From assembly GCA_033439795.1 (NCBI GenBank), contig JAUTDP010000002.1, forward strand, positions 2,914,001 through 2,978,000: a stretch of 64,000 nt of DNA, in the 5' to 3' direction. The translations under genes were made by a program, and so were the position numbers. Shown in pieces: positions 22,506-36,437 of the stretch (its first letter is position 1; each line of letters begins with the position of its first letter). Under the pieces are notes generated by a model. The model saw only the letters and a program-made list of their open reading frames with translations, ran no database searches and was not told the origin of the DNA. Origin of the DNA: Sordaria brevicollis (taxonomy: Eukaryota > Ascomycota > Sordariomycetes > Sordariales > Sordariaceae).

Positions 22506-25500
22506 TCAGCCTCCAAAACCCGCTGTTAGCCCCGCCCGCAATGTCGTCTCCAACAGTTCGGACAAACTTCCAGACAGTTCGTCTCGACTTTCACCCGAAT
22601 GTCTCTCAAACACACCGCGCCAACCGCGCGTCCCGGCGGCGCCATTGTGATGCGCCATCCATGCGATCAGAGCACATCCTCAGTGCATGAAATCGCCTGG
22701 ACTCTGTACTAGAGGGCGCTAAAATCATGGCATCATTTCTAAGTTGGCGCTAGAGTTTTGGGTTTTGATGTTCGCTGTTCACTGTTCTCATGATACTTCG
22801 AAGCTGTCGAGAGATCTTATTCCAACGGCATTCCTAAAGGGGAACATCAAATGCCTGAACGTTGCATGAGCTGTTTGTGGACTTTTTTTTTCTACTTCGA
22901 GGACGGTACTGAAAGGGCCACTTCACGTGTCAAAGGAAGTCCAGATCCGAGCACCAGATCAACATGACTTTCCCAAGTCCCGACCGAGTCCATCATCCAA
23001 GGAATTTTCATCCATCTTCGGCATATAGGCATCTTATGAAACGATATTCGGGTGATCATTTGGCTTTGGAGTCAAGTCTGAGTGTCTAACTTCACACCCA
23101 ACGACGTCACCCATCAGCATTCAGCACCATCAGCTCTGAGACTCCATGCGGCACATAACCTCGGACAGGTCCAAAAGTCACCATAATTTCAAATCCTTAT
23201 GCCGCCCGAGTTGATCCTACCGCATTGCCCAAAAACAGGCCAATTCCAGCCCATTCAGAGCCATTGGCTTAGAACACATGTCGAGCCTTCATCATGCGTC
23301 CTACTCCAAAGCACCCATTTCCCGATACGGCAGCCGACTTTTAGGCCTTCTGGGACCTGGCCTGGCCTGGCTGGGTTGAACTTGACCTTAGTCCTGACTC
23401 AACTGGACCAAAGCCAGGAACCCAATCTCAACCCAGCCATTCAGGCCTCAGTTTCAGGCCAGGCCAGGCTACATGTTTGGTCTCATCGGAATCTAATCGA
23501 AAAAGCGGAATCGGTAAACGGACGCCTATTCAGCAGTTGGTACCAAGATTTGATAAAGGTAGTAAATGCGGGGAGAGGGGTGTGTGCCAGTTGTTCCCCT
23601 GAGCGAGGTACGATAGGACCCTGTTTGCATTTCTGTTCCATGCTGTGGAAGTTGCGGTCCATGTCATGCTTCATGCCGAACACCACGCACGACCGGCCAC
23701 TCGCGTGTAGTTGCTAGGTTTACTTTGCGGATTCCCAAATGGTGAGATGTGGAAGCATGTTCAGAAATGCATATCGAACCTCTACACCGATCAAGCAAGT
23801 TGATCCTCAGCAAGCCATCCCTTCTCTTCACCTCCACCGCTCAATGCGAAAAGGGTCCAATCCTCGACGACAGGATTCAGAAGAGCGGGAAGCCGCAAGG
23901 ATAGATCCCTCTTGTTCGTGTCTTAACATTAAGAGTACCGCCCGCAACAACCAACCTCGCCCGAAACAGACCAGTCGATCCGATGAACCTGCAGCAAAGA
24001 CGGCAATCATCGGCAACATGAACCCCAACCCGACTTCTATGTCTCAAGCACAGCGTTTTTGAGACATGCATTTACCTCTACCGACTGGTCCTGCTTTGAG
24101 CTGCATTTGTGTGAGGGCTCTGTGTGTTGTGTGATGGAAGTTGGAAGGGAAAACAATTGTCTATATGTATGAACCAACAGCCTTGAACTGCTTCGTCTGC
24201 GACTTCACCTACTGCAAGACTTCCCCTTACCCTCGAGGTTGAGAGGCTAATGTCTTCTTGAACATGTCGCTGGCAGTCGTGATATTCTTCAGCGTATCTG
24301 TGGTTTATGTCAGTGTCCAAGAGAATTGCTCCCATCACCAGGAAGAATATTGAGCATACCTCTAGAGAAAGCAGCCACAAAAGCATGCGGTCTAAAGGCA
24401 ACATGAAGCTCAGGCGGTGGACGAACACCAGGCCATATCCATGTTGCCATGCTGTGTCGTCTCAGTTGCTGTCACCAGCTACGTATAAAATGTAGGTAGG
24501 GTCCGACGCAGGGTCCTACTCTCCTCCTTCTCCGGCCTGCCTCTTTGTACTATCCCCGAACTTTATCTTTTGCGTTCCGCATTCCGGGATACCGTCGTCC
24601 GCTCGAGGCACAGTTGCAATGCAATCGTAGGACAGAAAGAAAGGCGAGCACGGCACTAGACTCTGCATAGAAACACCGCCGCTTCCTTCCATTTGAGAAG
24701 ATGACTAAACCTTCAAAGTTCTCAAGGGCTTGAGTCTTTGATTGATCGTTGGCCCAAGTTGTATGCTCGACTGAATAAGTCAAGTCGTTGAGCTCATGTG
24801 TTGGAGGAGTTCCACGTTGTAAACCCCGCATCTCAACAATCCCACATGACGAACTTGACTTCGTGATAATAGCCGCCGAGCAGTAGACTAAGTCTATAGC
24901 GTGGGACATAGCATGGGGAGCTTGAGGCGGGGTAGCTATTATCCCCATGTCCACGTTGTAACAGCTTCCCCTGGACCCCTGAAGAAACAGAGTCACCTGA
25001 GGGGTTTTGTTCATGATCATGACCAGAGCGTAACAGTACGGGATGTACCGAACATGCTTTTGTCTTGTCTGCAAAGGAATCATCAAATGGTAGAGTGATT
25101 TGAACCGTGTTCTGGACTGGATAGAGGTAAGACTTCATCACCTTCAAAGAGAACAGGGGAGGGGAGGGGTGGACGGAAGCATATCTTACCTGAAGAGTTT
25201 GCACTGTATAGGTAGCTCTGTGAATTGCCCCTATGGCACAGCATATTGCAAGGTGACAATGAGTACACTGAGAGTTTAAGTTTGGTAGAGGGAGGGTAAA
25301 ATGCGCCACACCCGTGATACCCCATCCCGCAGCTTGCGAGCTTATATTGACCCCGAAAATAGGTGGTCCGTTGTATATCGGTGTTAAATTACCGCTTTCT
25401 TACATCCGTCCAGCCTGGCTTGTTCGTAGGCATAGGTGATACCCAGAGATGAACTCTATCTCTGGGACAGTCCACAATTTCATATTGAAGAGGTGACGAA

Positions 25501-26600
25501 CCGTAATAGCCCAGGAGGCGAAGGGATAGTTTTAAGGTCCACCGGAATTAAGCCAGAGGGCTCACGATGGTGTGTCGAGAGTGATCTTCAGACTACACTA
25601 ACAACCGTCTATTAGATTTGCCTGCTAAAGTGTTAGTGACGGGGTTACAGTGATGGTAAGACATTGTATCTCATCACAGCACTCTAGACACTAGAGGTAA
25701 GCACCCAGCATCCAGCACGCACACGCTACCCACACTCGCACTTACAGCAATAAGCGATGTGCTCTTACCTATTGATCACCGATGCAGTCCACGATATAAG
25801 AGCTGAATTTTCATTAGTCCATTGCCCCTTTCAAGGTGATGTTTAACCATGCTTACCACGCTCCGGTTCCTGCACGTAATCGCAGTTAGCCGCCCGGTAG
25901 AACTGTGATGACGGTCTTGGCCCTGGATATCCGCTATCCCTAAGTAGTTTTCGACTGCTTTGGAAGTGATGATGTGGTAGGATATAGAAGATGCGAGCGT
26001 GATGAGTCTAGTGATTGCGAACTATGCAATCGACATAACTTCCTCATAGAAGTCACAACATACCATGGGAGACATAGCATGTAGTGACACTGATAAAATT
26101 CTTTGGCATTCACTTCAACTACCTCTCGTACGTGTTGTCATTGTTTTAATTGGCGAGCGGCCCTAAAATGCTTGGTGTGAAGTTCGCAAAGTGACCGGTA
26201 TATAGCTTCAGACTTCTGCTATGAAAACGATCTTGCAGTCGCAGCTGCCCGGTTGAGCCATGCCATGCACCAAAGAGGCGAAGTGGGTGTGCTCGAGTAC
26301 CACTATGTGTTCGGGTGCTCCGAGGCGTAGACTTTACGCAGGTCATTGCAAGCTCATTTGCCAACCAAACTCTCGGAAGCCAAAGCCAGAGATGACCGTG
26401 GATAACCGTGGATAATGGGTAGCGGTTGTGCGTGAGACATTTGTGAGCGTGTCTATTACGGGCTATATTGAATGCTTACTTTAGCAATCCAAGAGCCACG
26501 TCCGAGGAGAAGCAGAAGTGACCAAGTGGATGTGGGAGAGATAAGCATTCTAGCAAATATCAGCACGGGGCAGTTACTCCTGCGTTGAGCCTCTTTGGTT
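22506..26600. other. Gene-poor region
   Basis: No frame with convincing coding composition; the longest ATG frames (for example 23739-24062, 107 codons, hydrophilic) lack family features. The nested inverted repeat at 23356-23468 is listed separately. No tRNA or rRNA seen. Confidence 0.45.
23356..23468. repeat. Nested imperfect inverted repeat
   Basis: The left arm has CCTGGCCTGGCCTGG at 23356-23370 followed by GGCTGGGTTGA (23369-23379). The right side has the complements in proper nested order: TCAACCCAGCC at 23428-23438 and CAGGCCAGGCCAGG at 23455-23468. Folding would give an 11-bp and a 14-bp helix separated by a bulge of about 16 nt on one side. The loop has no further strong pairing. 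Function unknown. Confidence 0.7.
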
Positions 26601-29600
26601 TCTTCAGCCACTGCTATAACAGAAAAGATAGCTAGGCGTCAAGAACATGGGATATTCACCGTCAGAGGTTTGGGGTTGCGCACTTGACGAACGAGGTGTT
26701 TGCAAGGCGCAAACTCCATAGTGAGATCCTGTAGGAGGGGGAGTGTGCTTAAGCCTTGCTACCGACAGAACCAAAAGAACGGGAATTGAGAAACTCGGTG
26801 AGAACCCCATTGTGAATCACAGTGAATAGCCAGGGTCGTAGAGGGATTTCTCTGTGCGCTTGATACCGTCTTTGCCGCTTGTCAACTGCACATCTTCGAT
26901 GCAGCTTGCACGGAAGATACTATTCTGCCCCTGACTTGGCGTTGCTTGCCTGTTACCCAAGAAATGTGATGGGAGGCGTTTGCAGGGCGCTTGACAGTGA
27001 TGTTATAGCCTAGAGATGTTTATAGGCTATGCGGTACGCCCACATGGCATCCTCGACGGTATGTGGTATGCAGCAGACGGCACAGAAGGTGTGGTGACGA
27101 GGTAGCATCCTGGGGGTGGTTTGCTATTGTTGGTTCTGAACAATCTACGCCCACCAAAGCCACACCACCACCAACAGGCCCCCATCCCGAGGAACGGCAC
27201 CAAATAACCATATTCAAGAGAAGCATTAGAACAATCCGAATGTTCCATATTTGTCCAACTGCCGACCCCAACTAAAGGGATCTGAAGAGCAAACAAGGAG
27301 AAACGCGGAGCTAAGCCACCTTAACCGGACGTCTATTTGCAAGAAGGTTGCCAAACAACGAGCCAGATATACTGCTGCTCGTATCGTGCGTCTGGATGGC
27401 AAGTTCAAGCAAAGTCAGCATAGTGTTCAACATGGAGCAACCACTAGGCGCGAGATATGTTGTCCTGCTGCTCGACTCCTCGTAGGGCTGGTTGCCTGAT
27501 GCTTGGATGACAGTTGCGACTCATAGCATGATCGAGGTGTAGCGAAGAGTGGGAGGGCGAGACAGCCGCTGCTGATCATTGGCAAGCGCAGAAGCAGTTG
27601 AAGAAAGTGAAGGCCCGACAATGCTACCCAGCGGCATGTTGGTTGCACACTTGTTCCGCATTCTCAAGCTACAGCGTATCAAGAGTATCGTCTTCTGTTG
27701 AAAGGGTTGCCGTGTGACGTGATACAATGGCTGTTGAGGGTCGAGTCAGAAGTGGAAATCGGGAGTGGTGTGCCTGGACTCGCTAACGGGTACTATCGAC
27801 GGCACAGCCGGGTCACTTGTAAGGCGCCGCGCATGCAGATTGTAGAGAGTTGGATGGATGGTATTTGTAGCCTCGTCATGCAGCATTCTTCAACGAGGTT
27901 GTTTGCGACAGTCGATTGGAGACGGATATGGTTCGTAAAGGGTGTTCGAAGAAAGTACTCGGGGGAGGTATGAACTGGGGAATGCAAACCCTTCGTTCAC
28001 CTGCCACACTTATGCCCGTGTGGCACATGTATTCCATTCAAACTGGCGTATCCTCGGACCGGGTTTCAAAAGGGACGACGCCTTGTTCTACGCACACCGA
28101 TGGCCCAACTTTTCCACCCCACCTCAACGTTGTGTGTCTCGTGCCGGTTGAAGAGAGATGTCGAAACACGACATTCGAGATATCGTTTCGAGGGGTCAAA
28201 GATCGTTTGCTCCGGCGCTCTCTGTCTTTCATGCAAGCGGGCTCGTAGCCGTATCGGTCCGTGTTGTCGTCAGCTTGATCGGGATCCGGCAGCAAGGTGT
28301 CGGCAGGAACCCGAGTCAAAAGCGAAAGCATGAAGTGGCCAAGCCTTTCACACGCGGAAACACGGGGTGGCTCGTTCGTTCGACTCGTTCGTTTCCCATG
28401 CCTTGACGTCGTACCGAAGCTGATATATCAACGTTAGTGAGCGGACAGCGACATTGCATACCTGTACCCCCCTCCCAAGCACTCTGTGGCTTTGCATGTT
28501 CCCGCAGCAAGCAGCTAGGAAGCATTTATTCCGAGTCCAATCGCGAGGGCCGTCATGACGGCATTCACGCCGCAGCGTCGATGTCATTGCAGACACGGAT
28601 GCTTGTTGGGAGAGAGCGAGGCGCATTCGGGATGGAAAGGGTTTGTCGGTCTTTGTTTCGTTTGCGTTCAAGTCGTTGAAGATGTCGATGTCCGGGAGAA
28701 ATGGAAGGGAGTGAGTGCTGCGATGGCGAGAAGGTCAAAAATCCAAAAAAAGAAAGAGGGTAAACGGAAACGGGAATGTTTCGACCGTGCACCCCCGGAC
28801 CGTGAACTGAGGTTGCAAACTCAGGTTCCCCCGCAAAGACCCAGGATCAGGGCCAAAGCGCTGAAAAGCTCCTGCGGCCACCTTCTGTGACCGGCAGCTC
28901 GTCAATTCCCGTCACTACGCCAGCCAGAATCCCCTGTTAGGGTAACCTCACTGGAAAATAACCATAGGAGCCCCCGAATGCCAAAAGAACCTCCCTGTAA
29001 AGTGAGAAGAAAGAGCCCTAGGGCGTTCTTCCCTAACACGACCTGGGAACAACACACAGTGTTCATCCCATCATGCCCCCAGAACCAAGTTGACAACCGG
29101 GAAGGACCGTCCACAAACCCCACAACGGAGTTCTTTCCACACTGGACCCGACTGCCAAATGCCCACTGTGGGCTGTGGACACGTTTTGAGTTTTGCGCTA
29201 AAAGCCAAAAAGATCCACTCTGCCCACTTTCCTCCCGGGAAAGGCCTGGGAGTGTCCACCACTCAACTTTCATCCCAGCTTGTACAGTAGCTTCCTTCCC
29301 CTTGTATGGAATTTTTGAACATCACTTTTCCAAGATTTTTGAATGTTCTAACCTGCAGACATGACGACGATGCTAGAAAACCAAAATACGGGGAAATGGA
29401 GAAAAGTGGAAAAACAATCATTACATCGAAACAGTGATGCGCAGGCTTTCTTTCCACTTTCCACTTTACCATGTTGACACAACAGACAGCAAGGTGCGCC
29501 TGTAGCGGTAGCGGTAGCGTGTACCGCCCTCACGGCCCCGGGGATCGAAGTGGGAGAGCCCCAAACGTTTGTTGATCACGCCGTAGCCTCAAACACTGAC

Positions 29601-31285
29601 TCGGTGGAGGAGATCGCCGACCACGGCACTTGGCCCGCTCCTCAGACGTCCTCGACGATCACCAAAAAAAGGAGGTCGGTATTGTTTTTCAGCTTCAATT
29701 TCCCGCCTTCCGTGCCGCCATCTCGATGGGTCATTTGCTTTTCCAATGGCGGGCTGACGGGACAGCGAGGGAGAGAGGGAAAAATGGGACACTGAGAAAA
29801 AGAGGGAAGGAATGTCTAACACTGACACGCACCTGAATTGCTTCTTGCTCATTGGCATTCCAATACCCTGTCCCACTTTCCCGTACCTATCCCGTCATGT
29901 ACAACAAACGGCAGACGTGGTTGAGTTCCGTTGACACACACACGAAAAGTTTTCACTTTTTTTTTTTTTTTCCTTCGTGCCAGCCGTCACAACGATCACT
30001 GCACTCAGCAATCTCCAGTGGTGACTCGACTCGTGCTCCCCCTTTTCCTTCGGTGTTTGTTGTAAGAAGAAACACCGCGACACCTTTGTGCTTTCTGCTG
30101 CCTTCACACAAGTGGTGACGATAAAATTCCACGAGACGGGTTGGGCAAATGAGGGATCGTCTCTCACGTCGTAAAGAATTACTCATACGGCACGGGCACG
30201 GCATGTGTGCGTGTGCGTGCGTGCGCGCGCGCCAGGCAATGAATGGTTTGCTACGAACGACAAGCACGGCATGAACGGGCAACACAAACGGGACTACGGG
30301 ATGTTTCTCGACGCTGTCCCTGTGATGAGACGTGACGCCAATATCCGGGATGAATGTGTGAGTGACATATCACAGAATCGCAAGGCAACGAAATTTGGGA
30401 ACGCGAAAAAGTTTTGCGACAATAAAAATGTCGACTTGTGTGGTGTGGTGTGGTGAATTAATACAAGCTAGCTACATAGGTGAGAGGAGGGGAGGGTGGT
30501 TCATGAGTGAAACCCCTTTCTGGTATCCTCCTCCAAAATTCCAAAAAAATCCCGTCTCTATTTCCAGCCATACCGACAATCTATTGCGTGTTCCATCCTA
30601 ACTTGAAACAAAAAGAGAAGTGAATAGGAAATGTTGGGTATATCCATCCTGTGATCCCCATTGGAGCTGAGTATCCAAAGAGATAAAAGGGAAAAAAGTG
30701 GAAAAGAAAAGATTGGGACGGCTCTGTTGAAATTGTGAGAGCAACGTCATTGAACAACCTGTAAAAAGCAAAAGCGACCGAGTCGAGGCAACTCATCACA
30801 ACCCAGTGTGATGTGACAGAAACATGAAAAGCAAAGTCGCCAACCCAATTTTTTTGACATCCAAAACCCGAATCAAACTGAAGCGAAAACAAAAACCAAA
30901 ACCCACAAAACACAGTGATTACATAAGGGGATATTGGGTAAAATAATCGTCCTCCGCATAAGATCCATTCAAAACTTTTGGGTTCCTTGTACAACCTGAG
31001 TAATCGTGTGATGCAGTCTCTCGCTGACTGCTAAGTATAAAATCCTTGTCCCATTCTTTTCTCTCCTTTGCGTGAGTTGACTTTGAGCAGGTCATAGTCT
31101 TGCACCATGCCGCGCCGTGAAAATGACAGTCTTGGGGTATCGTTGATATGAAATGGGTATCGTGTCTGATGACCGCCCGCTGCTTGCTGTTGTCGTTGCT
31201 GAACTCCTCCCTATTATCGTACAACCAATCTTGTCGGGGGGGGGGGTACTTTGTTTGAATTATTGAAGGTGTATATGAGAGGCGT
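26601..31285. other. Gene-poor region, 3' flank of the gene at 31286
   Basis: Many short overlapping frames on both strands and none supported. Simple-sequence features are a T16 run near 29957-29972, an alternating purine-pyrimidine tract at 30201-30232, and a G10 run near 31239. The last 300-400 bases are probably the 3' untranslated region of the leftward gene. No RNA gene recognised. Confidence 0.45.
30201..30232. repeat. 32-nt alternating purine-pyrimidine tract
   Basis: A strict alternation of purine and pyrimidine, mostly GT/GC and ending in GCGCGCGCGC. Such tracts can adopt Z-DNA under negative supercoiling. It lies in a non-coding stretch about 1 kb beyond the 3' end of the gene at 31286. 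Confidence 0.8.
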
Positions 31286-32560
31286 TTAAGCGGTCGGGTT
31301 GCGAAGGATGTCTTCGCAGTTGGCGTCAAAGCGGAGGTTCCACAGGCGGACCTGGGACATGAAACGCTCCGTCTTCTCAAGCTCCCGCTCACGTCCAAAG
31401 AGTGTATCGACAAACTCAACACCAGCGCCCTTGCCGAGCGAAGAGCTCCGTTGTTTGGCGGTAGAGCGAAGCATGGGAGCCTCACAGGCTTTGAGAAGCT
31501 TGCGAAGCTTGTCGGTAAGACGGTCACCGGCCTCGATAAACTCCTGGAGGATTTCCTTGTTCTCCTTGGCACGGACCTTTTCCATACTGTGATCAGCACG
31601 CTTGATCTTTCCGGCCAACTGGATCAGAAGCAGCCACAACTCTCCGGCCATCTCAGAGATAGGCGTAGCAGGACCGTGATGGTAAACAGTCCAGTCGTAG
31701 ATCCACTTGCCAAGGGAGTTGGCATCAAAGACGCTTCCAAGAAGCATGATAGGCTCCTCCGTAGGGTCCCAGTTCTTCAACGAATACCCGGGAGGAATCT
31801 TCCAGGTTTTGGCATCCTCCTCAGTCGCCACACGTGTCGGCGGTGGTGGCTTCTTGTGAGAGCTGGCTGGCCTGGCTGTCTGAGGGCGCTGGGGAACTGC
31901 ATGCGATGTGGAACTGCGACGTTGTCCTGCAAGAGGCCTGCGGTCCGTCCGGTCCGAGTCGTACCTGAGGGGGGAAGCAAACGACTCTCTGTCATCATAA
32001 TAGGAGCGGTGCTGTGGGCCGGCCTGTTCATAGTAGTGGTAATCAGTTCCTTGTCCTCCAGCATTGACAAAAAAGTAATCCCGTGTGCTATATCGCTTGG
32101 ACTTTGATTGCGCCGGCACCAAGTAGGTGACGCCGTCGATTTCGACGGCCAGCCGATTCAGCCTGTCCAGCTCGTCTTCGTCGGACTCGCCATGGGAGTC
32201 CGAGGCCCGATAGTAGGAATAGGAACTTCGTCGCTCACGCTTGGGGCTGGAGCGAGGGACCGAAAAGCTTTGCTTGCGCGATGACCGCGAGTGACTCACA
32301 TTGGCAGTGGCATAGTGGCCGTCGCTGGTGTAGCGAGGAGAGAAGGAGCCACGAGGGCTGCCGTAGGCGTTGTTGTAGCCGCTGACACTGCCGGACCGGA
32401 AGTGAGCCCGCGTAGCCGGTCGTCGGGGAGGAAGCTCGGTAAAGTGGTAAGCCGGCTGCCGGGGCGAAGGAGTTGTTGAGGCACTGGCGAACCTGTCCTC
32501 GTCGTAATGGGAGTAGACGTCCCGGTACCGGGTAGACTCGTAGGGTGAATAAGTGGCCAT
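31286..32560 (-). CDS. Tyr/Ser/Arg-rich protein with conserved fungal C-terminal region, 424 aa
   Basis: Single exon; ATG at 32560 chosen because the product then opens MATYSPYEST with coding composition, although the frame is open another 103 codons upstream. Residues 1-250 are low-complexity and disordered, rich in Tyr, Ser, Arg and Pro, with many RSS/SRS-type sites. Residues about 250-330 (WKIPPGYSLKNWDPTEEPI, SVFDANSLGKWIYDWT, then a long hydrophobic helix ELWLLLIQLAGKIK) are the kind of conserved block found in proteins that databases loosely call vegetative cell wall protein gp1-like in Sordariomycetes. A charged helical tail follows. That label rests on composition only and says nothing about function. 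No signal peptide or membrane anchor is seen. Confidence 0.82.
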   Translation of the reverse strand: MATYSPYESTRYRDVYSHYDEDRFASASTTPSPRQPAYHFTELPPRRPATRAHFRSGSVSGYNNAYGSPRGSFSPRYTSDGHYATANVSHSRSSRKQSFSVPRSSPKRERRSSYSYYRASDSHGESDEDELDRLNRLAVEIDGVTYLVPAQSKSKRYSTRDYFFVNAGGQGTDYHYYEQAGPQHRSYYDDRESFASPLRYDSDRTDRRPLAGQRRSSTSHAVPQRPQTARPASSHKKPPPPTRVATEEDAKTWKIPPGYSLKNWDPTEEPIMLLGSVFDANSLGKWIYDWTVYHHGPATPISEMAGELWLLLIQLAGKIKRADHSMEKVRAKENKEILQEFIEAGDRLTDKLRKLLKACEAPMLRSTAKQRSSSLGKGAGVEFVDTLFGRERELEKTERFMSQVRLWNLRFDANCEDILRNPTA

Positions 32561-35500
32561 GTTGTCGATGATTTCCAAAAAAAAAGTGTTCCTGAACCTC
32601 AACGTTTCCTCTTTCCCTTTCCAAGAATAACTGAACCGAATCCCTTGCTCTTTATTGCTGCATGTGTTTTCCGACCAATTCTCTTTCGATATGAAAATCG
32701 CGCCTGATGTCGTGACGCGAAGGACTGGAATATGAAACCCGTCACCTGGGTATGCGGTCGGTGGTAAGATGAAGGAAGGAGAAGCGTCTTCTGCTTTCAA
32801 ACATGTCCAGAGTGTGGTGATGTGTGCGTCGACGACCCCCGGTACAGGATTCCTGGGATGATGCAACAAAGTCTAGATCGACCTTGACAGCAAGCTTGTG
32901 GATGAAAGTGGATCCCGCTGCGCTCCAGATTGGATGACAGTTGGGGACGATGTCGTGGAAATCCGCGGTTGGGAAGCCGTTGAGACGGGCAGGTGTGTGA
33001 ATTGGCAGGAAGGGGCCAAATATGTCACTGGAAAGTGGTGTGAAATGGGTGGTTGGCGTGCTTTATAAACTGGTGCGAAATCAAGGTGAGAACGACTGGG
33101 ACATTCTCCCACTTCGCGGAGAGGGCGGGACTTGGTAGACTTGGCAAGGAGACTTGCGCCAAGAACCATGGACCAGGGATGAGAATTGAGAACCAAGTCA
33201 ATTTTTCTGAGCCCTGTCGCTCTCTGCAGCTCTGCCCCCGTTTGGAGTGGAGGGGGCGTGGCCGTAGAAAGGGTACGTAGCGAGCCACGCAGCTGCAGTA
33301 ACCTGCTTAGGCTTAGTCACTTTTCGTGATGGTGGGAAGATGCTTGTCAGCACTTTTGCCAGAAGGAACCACACCCCCCGACTGCGTTCTGTCACACTGT
33401 GACTGGATTGCTCTTTGATTTCCCAGCCAGTCACAAATGCCTTTGCGCAGCGCTTCTCTGCTCTCTGCCCGAGACTGCGATAGGACTGGTGATAGCCTCT
33501 GACTCAACGCTGCCGTTGCCTCCTTCAGCTGCCTCCAAAATAGACCGAGTGTATGGGCGACGAGCACTTGGATTCGTGGTTTGTGCGCTTCTGATCGACA
33601 GCAGGCAACTCCAGCGTGAGGACAAAAGAAGCACTTCGAAACGTCGTTTGAGGCTTTGTTGGAGCTCGTGGAGCTGTCGCGTGAATCACTCAACAATCGC
33701 CGTCCAATCTACCGGGTTTCGACTTTCCCAGGGGCCCCTGAAATTTGCACAACAAACGCTAGAATGCCCTTGAAGCGCCCCCCGGATTCCTGATGATGGA
33801 CGGTCCCCAGCCCCCGATCCCGACCAATCTGTCCCGGTCGTCAAGGTGTAAGCGAAATTGAAGCTCGGTCTGAGCGATGATGCTCAACGTCACCGCAGGG
33901 AGTAAGTGGTCGCTTCCAGTATTCACGTCCGTGAAAATTTTCGCCTTCGTCCTTCACAAAGCTGTTTGGTGTTGCACTCCGGCTCGGATAGAAAGTAGGC
34001 AATCAAAGCTCATGAAGGGAGGGAGGGCGCCCAGACAGTCGGAATGATGAGCACTGAGACGCTGAAGTTGTTGAGTAAAATTCCTCGATTCTTTGCAAGT
34101 GAGGTTTCGCGTTTGGCAGAAAGAGCTTTGGTTGGTCGTACACTGTGGCCAAGCCAGGTCTGCGAGTTCACTGCAAGTTCTCGACCAACATTCGACCGGA
34201 ACACCAAGTCAGATCAACCCAACAGGACAAAAACATGGAAGGTCTGGGAAACGAGGCGACGATGAATCTAGCAGGAACGGGGGCTTTCCTCGAGATATGT
34301 AATCGGAAGGAGCAATGGGAGGCTGCTGACACTTCTTACCTCCTATCGCCTCTGGTGTAAGTCGCCCCTTCCTCGGTTTACATGTTCATCATCCAGGAAC
34401 GGCAGGAGTTTCCCGCCGCAGACATATGTGAGCAGCGGGATTATGGGAAGGCATTCCTTGATGTCACCGATGATCCCCCACAGCACCTACCTCGACTTTG
34501 GACTTTCACTCGGTTTCGAAGATTTGACCAAAAATCAATCAGGCTTCTCGCCAGGTGACGTGAGACCGGTCGGATGGGCACGGGCAACTTGACTCTCTTC
34601 AATACTTACGGTATAGTTGCAACCATCACCGCAACCACTTCATCAAAAGGAAGTCATCATGTGCACATCAACCTTCCATACAGCATAACGCCCGATTCGC
34701 CAAGACCGTCAACTCTTGAAACCCACTTCCCGTTCATCCACCACAACTGCTAGATCGAGGCGGCCAGATTTACGGCCACGGACACCAGTGGCCATCAGCC
34801 TTCAGTTTTCTCTCATTGGGACGCAGCCAGACCGAAATCCAAAGCTCGCCCAAAACTCCATATGTCCCCAGAGTTTGTCCCTGCGCTTGCAAGTGTTCGT
34901 CGTCTGCACGTGGCTGACCTGCATGCTCGCAAAACCACATGCATGTGTATCCCCCAGTCCTCCCCACCGCCCAGTCTTATTTCCTACTAGCCTTTTGTGG
35001 TGAATGCATGGAATAAATATTGAAGCTGTCTTTACCATACCCGCTTGTTCCAATGTCGTACGTGATGTCTAGTGCTGAGATTGACCGAGAATGGTTTGAT
35101 CAACCTTTCAACGGCCCAGTCGCCGCCGCTAGTCCAGCCTCCTGAATCCAGAAGCTGTCTCGGTTGGTTGAAACCTCGGCGCAATATCTCCCCCCCATCC
35201 CGAATCTTGTTAACGTGTCCTCTTGTGCCTTCATCTCATTCCGTGGGTTTCAGGAACTGAGAGGGCTTCTAGCCAGGAGCCGTCCCCTTTCCTGTGGCGA
35301 ACAATGACCGGGAGGTAACCCTAGCGACTTACACCAGTGTTGATCTCCCCTGAGCATCTTAAATGTGATGGAGCTTCGCTATATCGCCGAGGACTGACGA
35401 ATAGGAACTCTTCCCCTTGGCTGCACTCCATAATCAGCTGAAGGACACAGGGGCCTGAAGCCCGGCACTAAGCCAGCTGAAAGATACAACATGAGCCTCA

Positions 35501-36437
35501 CCGTCGACCTCATGCTATTGGCCTTGAACCTGGCATGTCCGGTCTTCGTACAGCGCAAAATGAACCAGTGGATAGCTGTTTATGGCTCTGCGTAACCAAC
35601 CGCCGGCCTGAAGCCACGGATATAACAGAGCCTGTCCCCTGAACCTCGAGCCGTGAAGGCTAAACTTCTATGAGGCTTTACGAGCCCCTATGTCCCGCTG
35701 TCGCATTCACGCTGACCGTTAAGATTCAACATCAGACTTTCACATCCGAATACGCCTCTTCCCAGCAGATTCATTCGTCGCCGACCGCGGTTCACTTATT
35801 ATACTTGACCTCCATGAGGAACGAAGCTCCCAGCCGCGGGACAAGTTGCAGAGGACTCACCGAATAGAACGCACCACTTCCGACCGAGAAATTCTTTCCC
35901 ATAGGAACAAGCATGATTTCTCAAAGCGAGCTCCATGATGGCTTCCAACCTCCAGTCCATTCAACCAGCCCATTTTCTCTCCAGGGTACAGCATAAATAA
36001 ACCCGGGCCTTGTCGTCGGGCCTGTACGCCATACAGTGCGTTGGTATGGTCAGCTCTGTCCAACGTCAACAAGAGTGCGACCTCAGGTGAGGACCAGCTG
36101 CTGCACACCTTGCTGATGTTCACCTTGTCCCCGGCCCGGAGGTCGGCCCTTGGCAACCACACACACCCCCTCCCCTGCCCTTGTGCTTGAACATCAATTA
36201 CGCATGGTGATTTTCCGGTGGCTTTTCCTATCAATCCTGGCCCAACATGGCACACACCCCAGCGACTTGGCTTCTTCTAGTATCACCAAGTAACAAGAAA
36301 AGTTTTTCGAGGTTTGATTACGAGGAGGTGTGCTTCATTCCAATTCTCAAAATTTGAAGGGAAATGATCACAGTCCTTCGCACGAAAAGGATGATCAGTC
36401 AATTGACGACTCTCATCATTGTCCATCAACCGTCCTA
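32561..36437. other. Promoter of the upstream gene, then gene-poor DNA
   Basis: The first few hundred bases are the leader and promoter of the leftward gene at 31286. Beyond that, short frames occur on both strands without coding character. A minus-strand frame at about 35857-36150 looks partly protein-like and might belong to the candidate at 36438, but no splice join could be supported. Confidence 0.4.

Noticed and set aside
30919..31599. 226-codon minus-strand frame
   Set aside because: Overlaps the end of the 424-residue protein in another frame and continues into A/T-rich 3' sequence; no motif.
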